Part shown: piece by piece, positions 45,575-56,641 of the stretch
Layout: each line of letters begins with the position of its first letter
How positions within the stretch are numbered: position 1 is the stretch's first letter
Source of the DNA: Cavenderia fasciculata
Taxonomy: Eukaryota > Evosea > Eumycetozoa > Acytosteliales > Cavenderiaceae
Direction of reading: 5' to 3'
Assembly: GCF_000203815.1 (NCBI RefSeq)
Contig: NW_004457624.1
Coordinates: 1,364,001 to 1,428,000, forward strand
DNA length: 64,000 nt
Position numbers and translations under genes: made by a program
Notes under the pieces: generated by a model
Database searches by the model: none
What the model saw: the letters and a program-made list of their open reading frames with translations, nothing else
Told to the model about the DNA's origin: nothing

Positions 45575-46984
45575 TAATCATCCATCTCATCTGTGACAAG
45601 CATGATGGAAGAGGAAGAGGAGCAGATATATGTAATTATTGATGGGTGGGTGAGAGAGAGATTTGGTGGGTGTTAACATCGGTGGGAAGAACAACAACAA
45701 ACTTTTAAGCGCCCTCCGATATCGCATCACTACAGCCCCTCCAACCACCATCATCATCAAAGTGAAAGTTAAAAGTTCACTTTTAAAAGAAAAAACATCT
45801 CTCATCTACACCACCCACCATTACCACGATGATCATTTTTTTTTGTTGTTCCCACCACAACCAGCTGGCTGTCTGGTTGGCTTGCTTGACAATCTAACGT
45901 ATCTATCGATCGTTCACTATATCACACCTCTCTACTACTCTTCTTCTTCTTTTTACCATGACAATATATTGGGTGGTTTGGGGTTTGAAGGAGGAGGAGG
46001 AGGAAGAGGAGGAGAAGATGATCAGCAAGCATCAGTAAAAAAATAATGGAATGGTCGATTTAAATGATACAGCTGCTGCTGCTGCTGATGATGATGGTAA
46101 CGACAAGAACAATAACACCAAGATCATATGGTACATCAATAATCCTTCCATCCATCATTTTTGCATTTTCTGTAACAAGGATCAGCAAACAACAACTTCA
46201 CCATTATCATCAGTCAGTCGGTGACTGACCAATCAAATGAATGATGATCCATCCATTTCCCCTCCATTACTCTGCAACCAACATACACATTTAAAATCAC
46301 AATGGTGTGTTGTTTGACAAACACAACCAACATTATTTTTGTTGTTGTTATTTTTAAGAATCATATAAATCTTGACAACAACTATCAGAATAACAAACAA
46401 CAACAACAAATAATTATTGTTATTTCATAAACACCATCAATCATCTAAAATTATTAATTGTTCGTATGTAATGTATGATCCAGCTTGATTACAACCCCCA
46501 AACAGATTCTAAAAATACTATTAGTAACCTATAAATAGGCTATGATCAATGACTACTTTTTAATTATATTTATAAGAGAGTTATTAATATCCCAAACACT
46601 ACACTACATTACACTATACTACCACCACCACTACTACTATGTTATTATTATCATCATCATCATCACCACATTCAATAAATTACGACTACTACCAACAATG
46701 TTAATACTGTTAATATTGTGATCCACCCACTTACCCATGATATCATCCATGATCTACGACACTCTTTAAAAAAGATTTCCTTAAAAGTTAATATTAACAT
46801 CCAGATTTTTTTTTTTAAATAGATTAATTAAAATAAGAATATTTATTATACATTCATCCATTCAATCCATACCAATTTGACATAACAAAATAATATACAT
46901 CATCATCAACATTATCATCCATCATTTTGCCAAAGAGATAAAAATTAAATAATATTTTCTTAAAAAAAATTAAAAGAAAAAGAA

Positions 46985-49375
46985 ATGGTGGTGGTTGATA
47001 GAATGAAGATTGGTTTCATGGTTGAGGATGATGAATCACCATTATCCTCAAACGACAATCAACAACAACAACAACAACAACAAAACGAAATAATAATACC
47101 ATCAATGATTAAAAATCATTCATCTCCGTCGTCTTCACCAAAACCCACATCGTCGACAACATCATCATCGTCCGCTGGTTCTGGTTCTGCCGCTGCTGGT
47201 GGTGGTGGTGTACCATCCTTGAAATACGAAGAAGATGATGAAGATGGAGTCATGATATTATCCACTTTTGCAACATCACCAACTCCCTCACCAGCTGTCA
47301 AGCCAATGAAAATCCCAAGTATTAATAGTCTTGCTTGGATGGGTAACCCTCAATCTGGAAATACCGGTTCTCACCAACCATCGTCATCGTCTTCGTCGTA
47401 CCAATCACATAATAATAATAATCCAAACCTTTCATATCAAACCCCAATCATTATAAAGTCTGATCCATACCAACTTTCACCACGCAAGGTGCAGTATACT
47501 GGCAATGGTGCGCACTCGTCTTCATCGCCACAACAAATGCATGCAAGTGGAGGGATGGCAATACCAAACTTTTCAAGCTTCTTGAATGCCCGCCAACAAA
47601 TGGACATGTCGCACGGATCCTCGCCAAAGCTCGACTCTGTCAGAACCACGCCAACTGGGTCGGTTGGATCATCGCCTTTTATCACCCCACGTGGAGGTGA
47701 AGGTCATTCAAATATCAGTCCTCCAAGCAGCGGGATGCTCCAGCCATTGGCAGGTATTGCCGAGGAGCAGTCGTCGTATAGCATTGGCGGCAGTGGCTCG
47801 CCACCTCGCTCCCCTTGCTCTGACGACGATCTTGTTATTTGCGGTGAGAATCCAGACGGGTCGCCTGCCTTTGGACCACGTTCCATGGCCTGTGACAAGC
47901 ACTCCAAGTGGAAGAAGAGATGTCCTGACACTTGCGTCGGACGCGTCTCGCCCGTCGAGTTCCCCACCACCACGCGTAAGCTTTGGTCGCAGGACGAGTG
48001 TTGTCGTCTCCTCGAGATGGTCTTTCAAAAGGACCCCCAGTCTGTCACGTCAAAAGAGAGCGAGCAGCGTTGGCGATACATTGCCAACTCGCTGGGCCGT
48101 ACCGTCACCTCGACGCGCAAAAAATACATGAGACTGATGAACAAGTGGTCGCCTCGTCCCTCCATGACCACGTCCGTCCACCCCATCTCCAAGCTGATCG
48201 AGTCCAACGAGCGTAAGCGCAAGCAAGGTTTTGAACAAAATGCCAATAACAGCAACAGCAACAACATCAACAACAACACATTCAAAGACCAAAAAATTGT
48301 ACATGACCCCAACCAACCCCCATCGCACCCACACCCCCAGCCACCCCAACTCCAATACAACTCGAGTTTGGTGATGCAACAACAACAAGGCCAACAACAA
48401 TATTACCAGCCACCAAACAATATCAACAACAACAACAACAATAATAATAATTCACCATTGGCATCGTTTACCAGTTATCATGGCAGTCCAAGAGAGAGCA
48501 GCCACAGCCAACCATATTTCAACAGTACTAATAGTTTTACACCCATCCAGTCGCCAAATAGCAGCAGCAGTAGCAGCAGCAGCAATGGCATGGGTGGCGG
48601 CAACAACAACAACAACAGCTACGGCGGTGGCCACCATAACCATCATCACCAGTCGCCTCAGATCATTTCACCCAAAGGACTCAACGTTCCACCCTCGCTC
48701 CAACAGTCGCCCAACAGCAACAGCCACTTTTATCTGACACCCAAGCCAACCTCGCCATCTTCATCATCCATCCCACCAAGCTTGCAATCATTGCAGGGGG
48801 GCAATTCCCCTCATCACCAACAATACCAACACAACCAACACAACCAACACAACCATTCCTCTCACCCCACCGACAATGGAGAGCGCACTCCATCCAACTT
48901 TGTAGATTCTCAACACCACCATAACCACCATAACCAACACAACCAACACAACCAATACCTCCATCAATCACCAAATTTTATTTCAAGGCAACAACCATCC
49001 ACTCCACCAAAACAACATCCTATTCCAATTCAACCATTAACTCCAAATATTAAAATCCAACAACAACAACAACAACAACATCAACAACATCAACAATTAC
49101 CAAATCCATTTCAACAACAACAACCACAACAACCAACATCACCATCACAATTAGGGGGACTATCATTTCAAGCATCCCAATCAAAGTTTAAGAAACCTAT
49201 TGGTCGACCAGCCGAGAGCTGTATCCAACACCGTACTGAACACCAAAAGTGTCCAAAGGATTGTCCATACAGACCCGAGTCTAGCCCCCCTACAGCCACC
49301 ATCTCTGCTGGCTCTTCTTACCAACACCCACCCCAGCAACCAGCTTTTAAAGTTGCTGGTCTAACGAACATTTAA
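46985..49375 (+). CDS. Myb/SANT-like regulator with paired C-x2-H-x6-C-x3-C motifs
   Basis: Single-exon ORF of 796 residues, largely Ser, Gln, Asn, Pro and His runs. A Myb/SANT-like domain spans about 330-390: it opens with KLWSQDECCRLLEMV, contains QRWRYIANSLGRT and ends TRKKYMRLMNKW, with the spaced Trp expected of such helices. Immediately before it, residues 303-317 read CDKHSKWKKRCPDTC. The same pattern, CIQHRTEHQKCPKDC, recurs near the C-terminus (746-760). Both are C-x2-H-x6-C-x3-C, so each could hold one zinc. A GRP-containing basic stretch (KKPIGRPAES) precedes the second. Nuclear DNA-binding function is inferred. The core is GC-rich while the flanks are repeat-rich. Orthologue not identified. 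Confidence 0.8.
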   Translation: MVVVDRMKIGFMVEDDESPLSSNDNQQQQQQQQNEIIIPSMIKNHSSPSSSPKPTSSTTSSSSAGSGSAAAGGGGVPSLKYEEDDEDGVMILSTFATSPTPSPAVKPMKIPSINSLAWMGNPQSGNTGSHQPSSSSSSYQSHNNNNPNLSYQTPIIIKSDPYQLSPRKVQYTGNGAHSSSSPQQMHASGGMAIPNFSSFLNARQQMDMSHGSSPKLDSVRTTPTGSVGSSPFITPRGGEGHSNISPPSSGMLQPLAGIAEEQSSYSIGGSGSPPRSPCSDDDLVICGENPDGSPAFGPRSMACDKHSKWKKRCPDTCVGRVSPVEFPTTTRKLWSQDECCRLLEMVFQKDPQSVTSKESEQRWRYIANSLGRTVTSTRKKYMRLMNKWSPRPSMTTSVHPISKLIESNERKRKQGFEQNANNSNSNNINNNTFKDQKIVHDPNQPPSHPHPQPPQLQYNSSLVMQQQQGQQQYYQPPNNINNNNNNNNNSPLASFTSYHGSPRESSHSQPYFNSTNSFTPIQSPNSSSSSSSSNGMGGGNNNNNSYGGGHHNHHHQSPQIISPKGLNVPPSLQQSPNSNSHFYLTPKPTSPSSSSIPPSLQSLQGGNSPHHQQYQHNQHNQHNHSSHPTDNGERTPSNFVDSQHHHNHHNQHNQHNQYLHQSPNFISRQQPSTPPKQHPIPIQPLTPNIKIQQQQQQQHQQHQQLPNPFQQQQPQQPTSPSQLGGLSFQASQSKFKKPIGRPAESCIQHRTEHQKCPKDCPYRPESSPPTATISAGSSYQHPPQQPAFKVAGLTNI

Positions 49376-49833
49376 ATATTACCAATAATTTTTTTCCCAA
49401 ATAGAAATCGGCTACCCAACCCAATACATTTTTCAAACACATCTTGCACAATTCAAAATACTAAAGGAGTAACAACAAACAAACAAACAAACAAACAAAC
49501 AAACCAACACACAAACACCACCAATTAATTTATTTATTATTCGATTCCACTACCTACTCTACCAAACCAAATCTAAAATTAAAATTAAAATCAAATCATT
49601 TGTAATTATTTAAATTATTTAAAATCTATTTGTCTTTCTTTTGATGTTTTAAAAGACTATTATTAAAATGGAATGAATGATTTCACACAGCTAATGTTTG
49701 GTGATTCAAAAAAAAAAAACATTTTTGTTGAAATTTCATTTCCTTGCGAGGATAAATCTTGTTGTGAAGAGCCAGTGATTGTATTATCGACGAGAGAAGA
49801 GTAGATAGATAATCTATCAAGTGACGATAAAGA
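49376..49833. other. Myb-like 3' flank and hibA promoter
   Basis: AT-rich with a CAAA repeat near 49,475-49,505. Minus ORF 49683-49943 overlaps the start of hibA and has no domain. No gene seen. Confidence 0.6.
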
Positions 49834-50799
49834 ATGTTAAGAACAACTTTTAATAGTCTATACAGAATCAACAATGGTGTTAGATACATGTCAACATCAA
49901 CAACCAACGACAAGGTTGTAGGTTTCATCGGTCTCGGTAACATGGGAGGTCATCAAGCTATGAATCTCCTCAAGAAGGGACATAAGCTCGTTGTCTATGA
50001 CATTTCAAAGGACAATGTACAAAAGTTGACTGAAAAGGGTGCAACCTCTGCCCCCACACCAGCCGACGTTGCCAAGCAAGCCGATATTATCGTCACTATG
50101 CTCCCAGCATCTGCTCACGTTCGTTCAGTATATCTCGGCGAAAAGGGTATCTTGTCGACTGTCAAGAAGGGTGCTCTCTTGTTGGACTCTTCTACAATTG
50201 ATCCACAAACTGCACGTGATGTTGCCAACGATGCTCTCAAGGCTGGTGCCATCATGCTCGATTGTCCAGTATCTGGTGGTACTGGTGGTGCCGAGGCCGG
50301 TACTCTTACCTTTATGGTTGGTGGTGCAGAGACTGACTTTGAACGTGCCAAGCCATACCTCCAAGCTATGGGCAAGAACATTGTTCACTGTGGTGACGTC
50401 GGAACTGGTCAAGTTGCCAAGGTCTGCAACAATCTCGTATTGGGTATCTCTATGATTGCCGTATCCGAAGCTATGAACCTCGGTGTCAAGCTCGGTATGG
50501 ATCCAAAGAAGTTGTCTGGCATCTTTAACACCTCGTCTGCCCGTTGTTGGTCAAGCGAACTTTACAACCCATGTCCAGGTGTTCTCGAGAGTGCACCGGC
50601 TTCACGTGGATATACTGGTGGTTTTGGATCTGCTTTGATGAACAAGGATTTGGGTTTGGCCGTCGACAGTGCAAAGTCTATCGGTGAACCACTTCCACTT
50701 GGTAACAATGCTCATCAAATCTATACAATGATGGTTACAAAGGGTTTAGGTGGAAAGGATTTCTCTGCTGTCTATGAATTCCTTCAAAAGAATAAATAA
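49834..50799 (+). CDS. hibA: 3-hydroxyisobutyrate dehydrogenase, mitochondrial
   Basis: Single exon, 321 residues. A short Arg/Asn/Thr-rich presequence (about residues 1-25) precedes the NAD-binding motif GFIGLGNMG. Then come DCPVSGGTGGAEAGTL (substrate-binding signature), GDVGTGQVAKVCNN with the catalytic Lys, and a C-terminal KDLGLAVDSAKSIGEPLPLG. The enzyme oxidises 3-hydroxyisobutyrate to methylmalonate semialdehyde in valine breakdown. Codon use is C-rich at third positions as in other strongly expressed genes here. Start is the only ATG giving a presequence. Identity secure. Confidence 0.96.
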   Translation: MLRTTFNSLYRINNGVRYMSTSTTNDKVVGFIGLGNMGGHQAMNLLKKGHKLVVYDISKDNVQKLTEKGATSAPTPADVAKQADIIVTMLPASAHVRSVYLGEKGILSTVKKGALLLDSSTIDPQTARDVANDALKAGAIMLDCPVSGGTGGAEAGTLTFMVGGAETDFERAKPYLQAMGKNIVHCGDVGTGQVAKVCNNLVLGISMIAVSEAMNLGVKLGMDPKKLSGIFNTSSARCWSSELYNPCPGVLESAPASRGYTGGFGSALMNKDLGLAVDSAKSIGEPLPLGNNAHQIYTMMVTKGLGGKDFSAVYEFLQKNK

Positions 50800-51056
50800 A
50801 TAAGAAAAAGAACTAATAATAATAACAAGCAATAACAAGACAAATTAAAATCATGATTGATTGGAATAATATACAAAAGAAGTTTTATTTTTTATCCATG
50901 TACGAATATGGAAAGGTAAGAATACAGGAATTAAGATAAATTGAAAACTAGACTTTGGTAATAATTATTAATTTAATTAATTAAAACATTAACTTATTAT
51001 GGTCGGATCCATAAAAGGTTGTGGTTAATTAATTAAATTAATTAATTACTTGGGGT

Positions 51057-52851
51057 CTAGTTTAAGACAGCATTGTTTAGGTGATGGTCATCATCGTCAT
51101 CACTTTGTAAAGGATTATTATTATTGTTGTTGGTTTGGGATGGAACCCCAAGATTAAGGTCTAAAGGATTATAACCATTTTCTTCTTCAAATGCATGAGT
51201 CTTTTCGAGTAATACTTTCTTTTTCTTGATGAGCATTAGGACTGGGTCCCCCAACATGTTTGATCGAATAGTGTCTATCCATTTATCCAAGTCGTTGTAT
51301 TTTGCTTTTGTACATTTCAAGATTAAAACCGTTGAATGACCTTGGACTGGTCCATTCTTTGTAATTTTAACCGATTTGATATGATTCAATTCTGGATCTT
51401 CAATCATAAATGAATCATTGGAAAGTCTCTTTACTGATAAAGATTCCAATGGAATAATTCCACTTGGTGAATCCTCCTAAAAATAATAATAATAAAAAAA
51501 AAGATGAAAAGTTGGATGTAAATACAATAGGTAAATAAGATATTAAATTTAATTTTTTTGCTTACATCAACATCTTGACTATTTTTAAAATAGTATAAAC
51601 AATTGTTTTTGACAACAAACCAACGTTTATGTTGTCTCTTGCTCTTTGATGATAATTTAAATAACCATCCTTTATAAATCGCATTGTTTGATAGAGTTTC
51701 CTTATCCATTTTAATTTCATTGTTGACAATTCTATCATAGATGGAACTGAGATAACCAGATTCAAACTTTTTGTCTTTTCTGAAATCGCAGTTGCGAATA
51801 AATGCCTTTTTGTCCATCTTGTTGACAATGTTTGGGTTGTGCGCGTCAGTATTCAACAAGATGATTGAAAATGCTAGAATGTAGGCTGTGTTTGGATCAC
51901 CAAAAGAGTTTGGATTGTCCCTAGTATACTTGCTTGCAAAACATTCCATGATTTTATCGATTTGTTGGGCCTCTCCTGGTAATCTAAACTTGGTAAGCAG
52001 TTCCCTCAGAGCCTCATCAAGATCCTTTCCTACAAAATTGAAATGTTCCATATAATTATATAATATTTCTTTCTTTTCTGGGGAGCTATTCGTAGGTAGG
52101 ATCAAGTAAAAGAGAGAGAAAGAATTAGTATTGTCAAAAATAGATTATATAAAATCAAGAACAAGAGATAGTTATATGTATAAATAAACCAGCTTAACCA
52201 GCAAGATAGGATAGGGAAGATAATTAATAAAAGAAAGAGGAGAAATATATATAAATCCTTTAACCACAATCTACCACTTGATTAAAATAAATTAATTGTG
52301 TGTAACCATGATGGGACCAAGTTCAATAGAGAGAGAGAAAAGAAAAGAGGGATACAATAGATAAAAAGGGGTTTCCAGACAAAGAGAGGGTACATACTTT
52401 CCACCCAAAAGCTCTCCAATTTTTTTCTTATCAAGACCATCTTCTTGATGTAAGAAATTAATTAGATTACCACTCGGTACAATATTTTGAGCTTTTAAAT
52501 AATTTAATGCCTATGCCATAATCAAAAAAATAAATAAATAAATAATAATAAATAAATTATAAGAATAGGTAATAATTATATAATTATAAATAATTAAATT
52601 ATAGCGAAAACAAAAAGGTAATAGAGTTAATATTAATCATTTCAATGATAATATAATAATTAGATAAAAAATTAAATAAATAATAAAGATAGTATAATAG
52701 TAATAATATAGGAATAGTAATAATTATAATTTTAGATAATAATATTTTAGATAATAATATAATAAGTAAATTTACTTTATCTGGATCTTTGTTGAATTTT
52801 CTTATTGCAATAATGATTGGGTTTTCTGGTAATGCTACACCATATTGTGGT
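51057..52851 (-). CDS. Sec7-PH ArfGEF, cytohesin-like (5' end unresolved)
   Basis: Four exons are supported on the minus strand: 52851-52776, 52510-52398, 52085-51566 and 51476-51057. Together they encode about 375 residues. The first encodes QYGVALPENPII and looks internal, because two coding bases are missing before it and no ATG is in frame. The Sec7 domain runs from about residue 15 to 220, with GLDKKKIGELLGG, the catalytic glutamic finger in FRLPGEAQQI, and TDAHNPNI. A PH domain follows (KGWLFKLSSKSKRQHKRWFVV ends on the beta strands; LDKWIDTI in the C-terminal helix). Such proteins load GTP onto Arf GTPases at phosphoinositide-rich membranes. No ankyrin repeats as in Dictyostelium SecG are seen. 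A start exon probably lies between 52,860 and 53,070, but I could not place it. Confidence 0.85.
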
Positions 52852-53074
52852 CTTTATACAAAAAAAATATATACAAATTATATGATGATATTATATAATA
52901 ATAATCGAAGGAGAAGGTCGTTAATAAGAGTTGTACTTTGGGGTTGGTTGGTTTCTATTAATATATATAAGAATTAAATAGTAATAATATATATGGACAA
53001 ATATAGAAAAAAAAGAAAAAGAAAAAAAAAAAAGAGCCATTTGACTCTCTTTTTTTTTTTCTTCTTTTTTTTCT

Positions 53075-54290
53075 TTATGGAGTGTACCTAGCAGTTTGAG
53101 TGAGCTTTTCAAGGTCATGAGTATCGTTTACAATGGATTGAATATCCTTTTCTTCAGTTTCTGTGGTATCGGACAATTTGTTTGATCTGGCATTCAACAT
53201 GTCGGTTATCAATGGATTGATCCAAACGAGGCAAGCAATAGCCCATACAAGAGCAACGACACCAATGCAAGCAATGATGGCGATACTAGATTGCCAGTTT
53301 TTAACCAAATCGATATATTGGTACTTGGCCATCAATCCAATAGTAACAGTTCCTATAATAATTAATAATAGTGATAGTACATTCCACCAGTAAAACTATG
53401 AGTGATAGAGAGATTAATAAATGTGGACAGAGAAGGGTTGCGGGAAAAAAAAAGAATGGAATAGATTTTTGAAAATCTATTCTATTAGCTGTCGAGTATT
53501 TGGGACCTACTATTCTGAGTGCCAAAACCTTGGCTCTTAATAAACCATAAATAGCGACGACAGAGGATAATGCAAGGAGAATTCCATATCCTCCATACAT
53601 TAACAATGCAATGTGTCTGATTAAAACACCGACGACCAATGGGAAGACGAGTGCGAGTCCAATAGTCATTTGGATAATTGAAATAACGAGGGGTGCATGT
53701 ATATTGAATTTGGGTCTCATGCTCTTTCTACGAGGTTTGCGTATCTTTTTTACTTTGGTCTTTGGGGATGGCGTGGAAATGGTGCTTGTCGAGGTGGGTG
53801 AGAGTTCAATGGGCGATACGGATGGACGTGGGGCTGGATTCTTACTAATATAGAATATGGTTGAGCCTTCGTCGAAATTATTATTGTTTGATGTGCCATG
53901 GCTGACAATGACTGGTTGGGTTCGTGGTGGTTGTTGTTTTTGTTGTTGGATTGGTTCGTTTGATGTTGATGATGTCAAGCTTCCGCAAGAGGTGGCACGG
54001 GTAGGAGATGAAGAGTCTAAAAGTATATTGTCGCTACTTAAACTTCTTACACTGCTACTGGCAGTTCCATTTGCATTGGAGAGAGATATATCTGGCGAGT
54101 CTGTATATGATGAGTTCAATTGGGGAGAAATAGTTCCTAGTGGGTCAGAAATAATTTGTTGATTATTATGTTCTTGTTCTTGTTGTTTTTTTTCCAATGA
54201 TTTTTGGACATTTATATCGACTATTACATCTGTCGATGGAATAGTTGTGGTTGTTGAAGTTGAGGTTTGAGTTGGGTTTGTAGAATCCAT
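53075..54290 (-). CDS. Predicted four-span membrane protein, Ser-rich N-terminus
   Basis: Exons 54290-53511 and 53395-53075 give 366 residues. Residues 1-195 are Ser/Thr/Gln/Asn-rich and presumably cytosolic, ending in a strongly basic stretch (KTKVKKIRKPRRKSMR). Four hydrophobic helices follow: two before the intron (LVISIIQMTIGLALVFPLVV and the LLMYGGYGILLALSSVV region) and two after (VLSLLLIIIGTVTIGL; IACIGVVALVWAIACLVW). The C-terminus is hydrophilic and acidic. The spacing resembles tetraspan proteins, but there is no CCG motif, so it is not a classic tetraspanin. Family and function unknown. Its stop lies 224 bp ahead of the first supported ArfGEF exon on the same strand. Confidence 0.75.
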
Positions 54291-56641
54291 TTTTAAATAT
54301 TATTATTATTATTATTGTATAGAGTTGTAATTCGTACAAACACAATTAAATAATTAAATTAAATAAACCGGGTTTAAAAAAAGTAGTAGTAGAATTTATA
54401 AAAAATAGGAGTTAAACAGTAAAATATTTTTAACCTAAAAGTAAATTAAATATATAAAAATAAATTATATAAATATGGTATTATATCAATAAATAGGAAT
54501 GAGGTAGGGTAATATATATATAAATATATAAATATATAATCAAGTAAGTAAATTTAAATTATAGGAAAAATTAATTAATTTAGTAAATGATTAATTTATG
54601 ATTGGTTGCTTATAAATTTAATTATTATAAATATATGGTGATGAATGGAATAAATAGAAGGATGATGAGGGAAATGGGGTGTGGGAAGGATAAGCTGTCA
54701 TGACATAACGTTGTTAACCTTGCTTGCATTTCCACATCAACATCTGAGTGAAAAGTGTAGTTTGCAATCTGGAAAACTAGTCAAGCACTAAATCTCTTGG
54801 CAAATGATGACGATTCCTTGCAGCTACAACTGAACATAAATGGTTTGAGTGTTAGATATTTACCAATGTGTGTGGGTGTTCGTGTTTACCAAATATGTCA
54901 ATTCAATTCGATTGAATGACCTACTCTGCAGTCTGTCTATGTTGCACAATCAGATTTAAAAGTTGCAAGAGGGTTGTCAAATTTGGTTGTTTCTCTTTAT
55001 CTTGTTGCGCTTATATTACTGTCTTGTCCATCATCTCCAGTGAATATAAATGAACGATTATTATGTTAATGCCTCTAACAATACAAATGTGTTGTGATGT
55101 ATTTGATGGGGCATTAATTAAAAAATGCGTTGAACGTAATATGGTGATGATGATGTTGTTGATGTTGATGCTGGTAACACCACTGTATCTTGTTTTATGA
55201 TTGGTAATCAAACTTTCCTGATCACGGTGGGTAATGGTAATGGTGGTGGTAGTGGTGGTTAGTTATATGTATTAAAGATGAATCGTATTGCTTGCTTGCA
55301 TAAATTAATTAATTAATATTTAATCCTTGCTTACTCTTTTTTGTTTTGTTTTTGTTTTGTTTGTTTTCTTTACTGTTTTGTTATTTATCTATCTATCTAT
55401 CTATTTGTACGTATGTTGTATTGTCTCTTCGCACGTCGCAACACTTTGGCTACTTCAATCACCAACAACTGCTGATGATTCAAAAGGGGTTTGACTACTT
55501 GATGACTGACTGGACTGTCTGACTGTCTGGCTGTCTGCTAACTACTACTTGGAATAATGATAATAATGATAATAATAATAATAATGTCAATTAGTTATGG
55601 TAGTTGTGAGTTGGAAGTACAAGTATTTGAGATGGACATTATAAACAAAAAAGTTTAGCATGTGGACTGGCAGACTTGACTGACTTGACTTGACTGGAGT
55701 GTAATAGTAGTAGTGTAGTCGAGGGAGTGGACCGACCGAAACTGCTAACAACAATATGATATCAGCTATATTGTAATATTATATTGTTGTTTCTTGATAA
55801 CACCACACGCACAACAACAAAAAAAAGGTAAAGAGAGAGGAAGAGAGAGAGAGAGATGGAGGGAGCAATTGTATATGTTGTTAACACAAACACAGAAACA
55901 GATTCAATTTAATAAATATTCTTTGTTTTTTTTGGGATTAACAGATGGAAATGAAACAAATAGATGAGACGACAGATAAACAAACAAAAAAGAAACAGAA
56001 TAAATGTGTGTGTGTAGGTGGTCGTAGTGGTAGAGGATGCTTTTATGATAATACTCTATCTACAATTGTCAACTAAACTCTTCACTTCACTTCACTCATC
56101 CTTTCCTTCTTTATCATTCAATCGTCGTTGTTGTTGATGTCGTTCAAAGGGAATGAATAATACACTAGACTATAGTATTCAATGCTGTCTGCCTTCCTTC
56201 TTGCTTTGTTTTTTTATGTGTGTCTGCTGTTGCTGTCATATGACCTACCCTTACGCTATAATGAATGAATATCTACCTTTCTAAAAGTCACAAAAGATAC
56301 TATACTATACTATACTCTTCCTACTATTAGACTAATAGTACGGTTGTTGACCACGATTGACTTGAGTTCTGAAGAATTCTTATAATACCGCTGCGAAGGG
56401 TTATAAATATATTTAATTTGGAATTAATAACAATGAGACAAAAAAAAATTGAATTTCGATGGGTTTTTGCTGCTTTTGTGCAAGGTTTCAAAGAGTTGAC
56501 AAAAACGGGTACAAAGCTTTAAATTGCTTAATTAATATTATCATTCATCTCTTACTCGAGTTTTTGAAAGGGTCGTATTCGATAAAAGAGTAAAGTACGA
56601 AAGAGATAAATAGTCAACTATTTATTCAATCAATCAAAGAT
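54291..56641. other. Divergent intergenic region, 2.35 kb
   Basis: No gene recognised. It contains AT-rich DNA to 54,660, then mixed sequence with GATG and GGT repeats (55,140-55,260), CTGTCTGA-type repeats (55,505-55,535), and GA runs near 55,830-55,860. Minus ORF 55011-55211 is unsupported. The region should include promoters of the membrane-protein gene and the MIT-protein gene. A spliced or noncoding transcript cannot be excluded. Confidence 0.5.

Larger units (their letters stand above)
43021..46984. other. Gene-poor region, second part, upstream of the Myb-like gene
   Basis: No recognised gene. There is a GTAAGTTTAAG donor-like site at about 43,341, many simple repeats, and ORFs made only of repeat translations (for example 44108-44563 and 45663-46046). 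AT-rich DNA from 46,300 to 46,980 immediately precedes the Myb-like ATG and looks like its proximal promoter and leader. The unusually long upstream space suggests complex regulation of that gene. Confidence 0.45.

Noticed and set aside
47586-48400. Long antisense and alternate-frame ORFs in the Myb-like gene
   Set aside because: Shadows of a GC-rich conserved coding region; the sense frame carries the Myb-like domain and the Cys/His motif.
55478-55535. Possible C/D box snoRNA (two TGATGA and a CTGA)
   Set aside because: Boxes are too close together, no terminal stem is visible, and the area is a CTGTCTGA simple repeat.
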